Source: Bacillus marasmi
GTDB taxonomy: Bacteria > Bacillota > Bacilli > Bacillales > Cytobacillaceae
Reading direction: 5' to 3'
DNA: 64,000 bases
Assembly: GCF_902168435.1 (NCBI RefSeq)
Contig: NZ_LR656166.1
Span: forward strand, 292,363-356,362
Part shown: piece by piece, positions 63,957 to 64,000 of the stretch
How positions within the stretch are numbered: the stretch's first letter is position 1
Layout: the number at the start of each line of letters is the position of its first letter
The notes under the pieces: generated by a model
What the model was told of the DNA's origin: nothing
Seen by the model: the letters and a program-made list of their open reading frames with translations, nothing else
Databases searched by the model: none
Position numbers and translations under genes: made by a program

Positions 63957-63971
63957 AATGGTGGAACATTA

Positions 63972-64000
63972 TTATTTATTTTTGTCAGCGTATACAGCCA
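63972..64000 (-). CDS. Last codons of a reverse-strand gene (partial)
   Basis: The reverse strand encodes AVYADKNK and then TAA (63974-63972), right before a reverse-strand terminator. Only nine codons are visible, so the product cannot be named. Confidence 0.4.

Overview
The window looks like the chromosome of a low-GC, spore-forming Bacillaceae bacterium (Bacillus, Neobacillus or Peribacillus type; genus inferred). Supporting signs are strong AGGAGG ribosome sites, frequent TTG and GTG starts, Bacillus-type housekeeping genes (sirtuin, YuzA/DUF378, hybrid cluster protein, BceAB-type transporter, AceTr transporter) and many U-tailed intrinsic terminators. No rRNA, tRNA or CRISPR array was seen.

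Layout. Bases 1-22.6 kb are ordinary chromosome. They hold the tail of a radical-SAM activase, two small hydrophilic proteins, a sirtuin, a TipA/Mta-like MerR regulator with its own 19-bp-spacer promoter, DUF378 and Uma2 proteins, and an AraC/GyrI regulator. These are followed by a lipoprotein and S41 peptidase, hydroxylamine reductase (Hcp), a GGDEF/EAL protein, two ABC transporters, a TPR protein beside a metallopeptidase, and an acetate-transporter homologue. Several short repeat families sit between these genes, including a 47-bp repeat, GCGGACA elements and AAATAAGCGGA palindromes.

From 22.76 to about 61.7 kb the window is a defence island that opens with a large serine recombinase. In order it carries: a channel-like membrane protein plus a PLD nuclease; a three-gene operon of a uracil-DNA-glycosylase homologue, a PD-(D/E)XK-like protein and a trypsin-like protease; Wadjet (jetD-A-B-C); a Gabija-like GajA/GajB pair; an ApeA-like HEPN protein; a CoiA-like nuclease with a small partner; an IS66 remnant; a complete IS21 element; a Sau3AI/MutH-like restriction enzyme divergent from a C5-cytosine methyltransferase; a DUF6361/PLD/helicase operon whose helicase is split by a one-base frameshift; an HSDR_N-type nuclease; a small unknown protein; and a NERD-UvrD helicase.

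After the island come ten exact 52-bp tandem repeats, each carrying an 8-bp-arm hairpin. Ordinary genes then resume: an AlkD-type glycosylase, a second AAATAAGCGGA cluster, a VOC protein and the tail of a reverse-strand gene.

The island genes probably act as independent anti-phage or anti-plasmid modules: plasmid cleavage by Wadjet, DNA nicking by Gabija, RNA cleavage by ApeA and GATC-type restriction. The least familiar units are the glycosylase/nuclease/protease operon and the channel/PLD pair. The IS21 copy inserted one codon before the end of the restriction gene, leaving a 5-bp duplication. Its own terminal bases supply the stop codon, so the enzyme loses a single residue.
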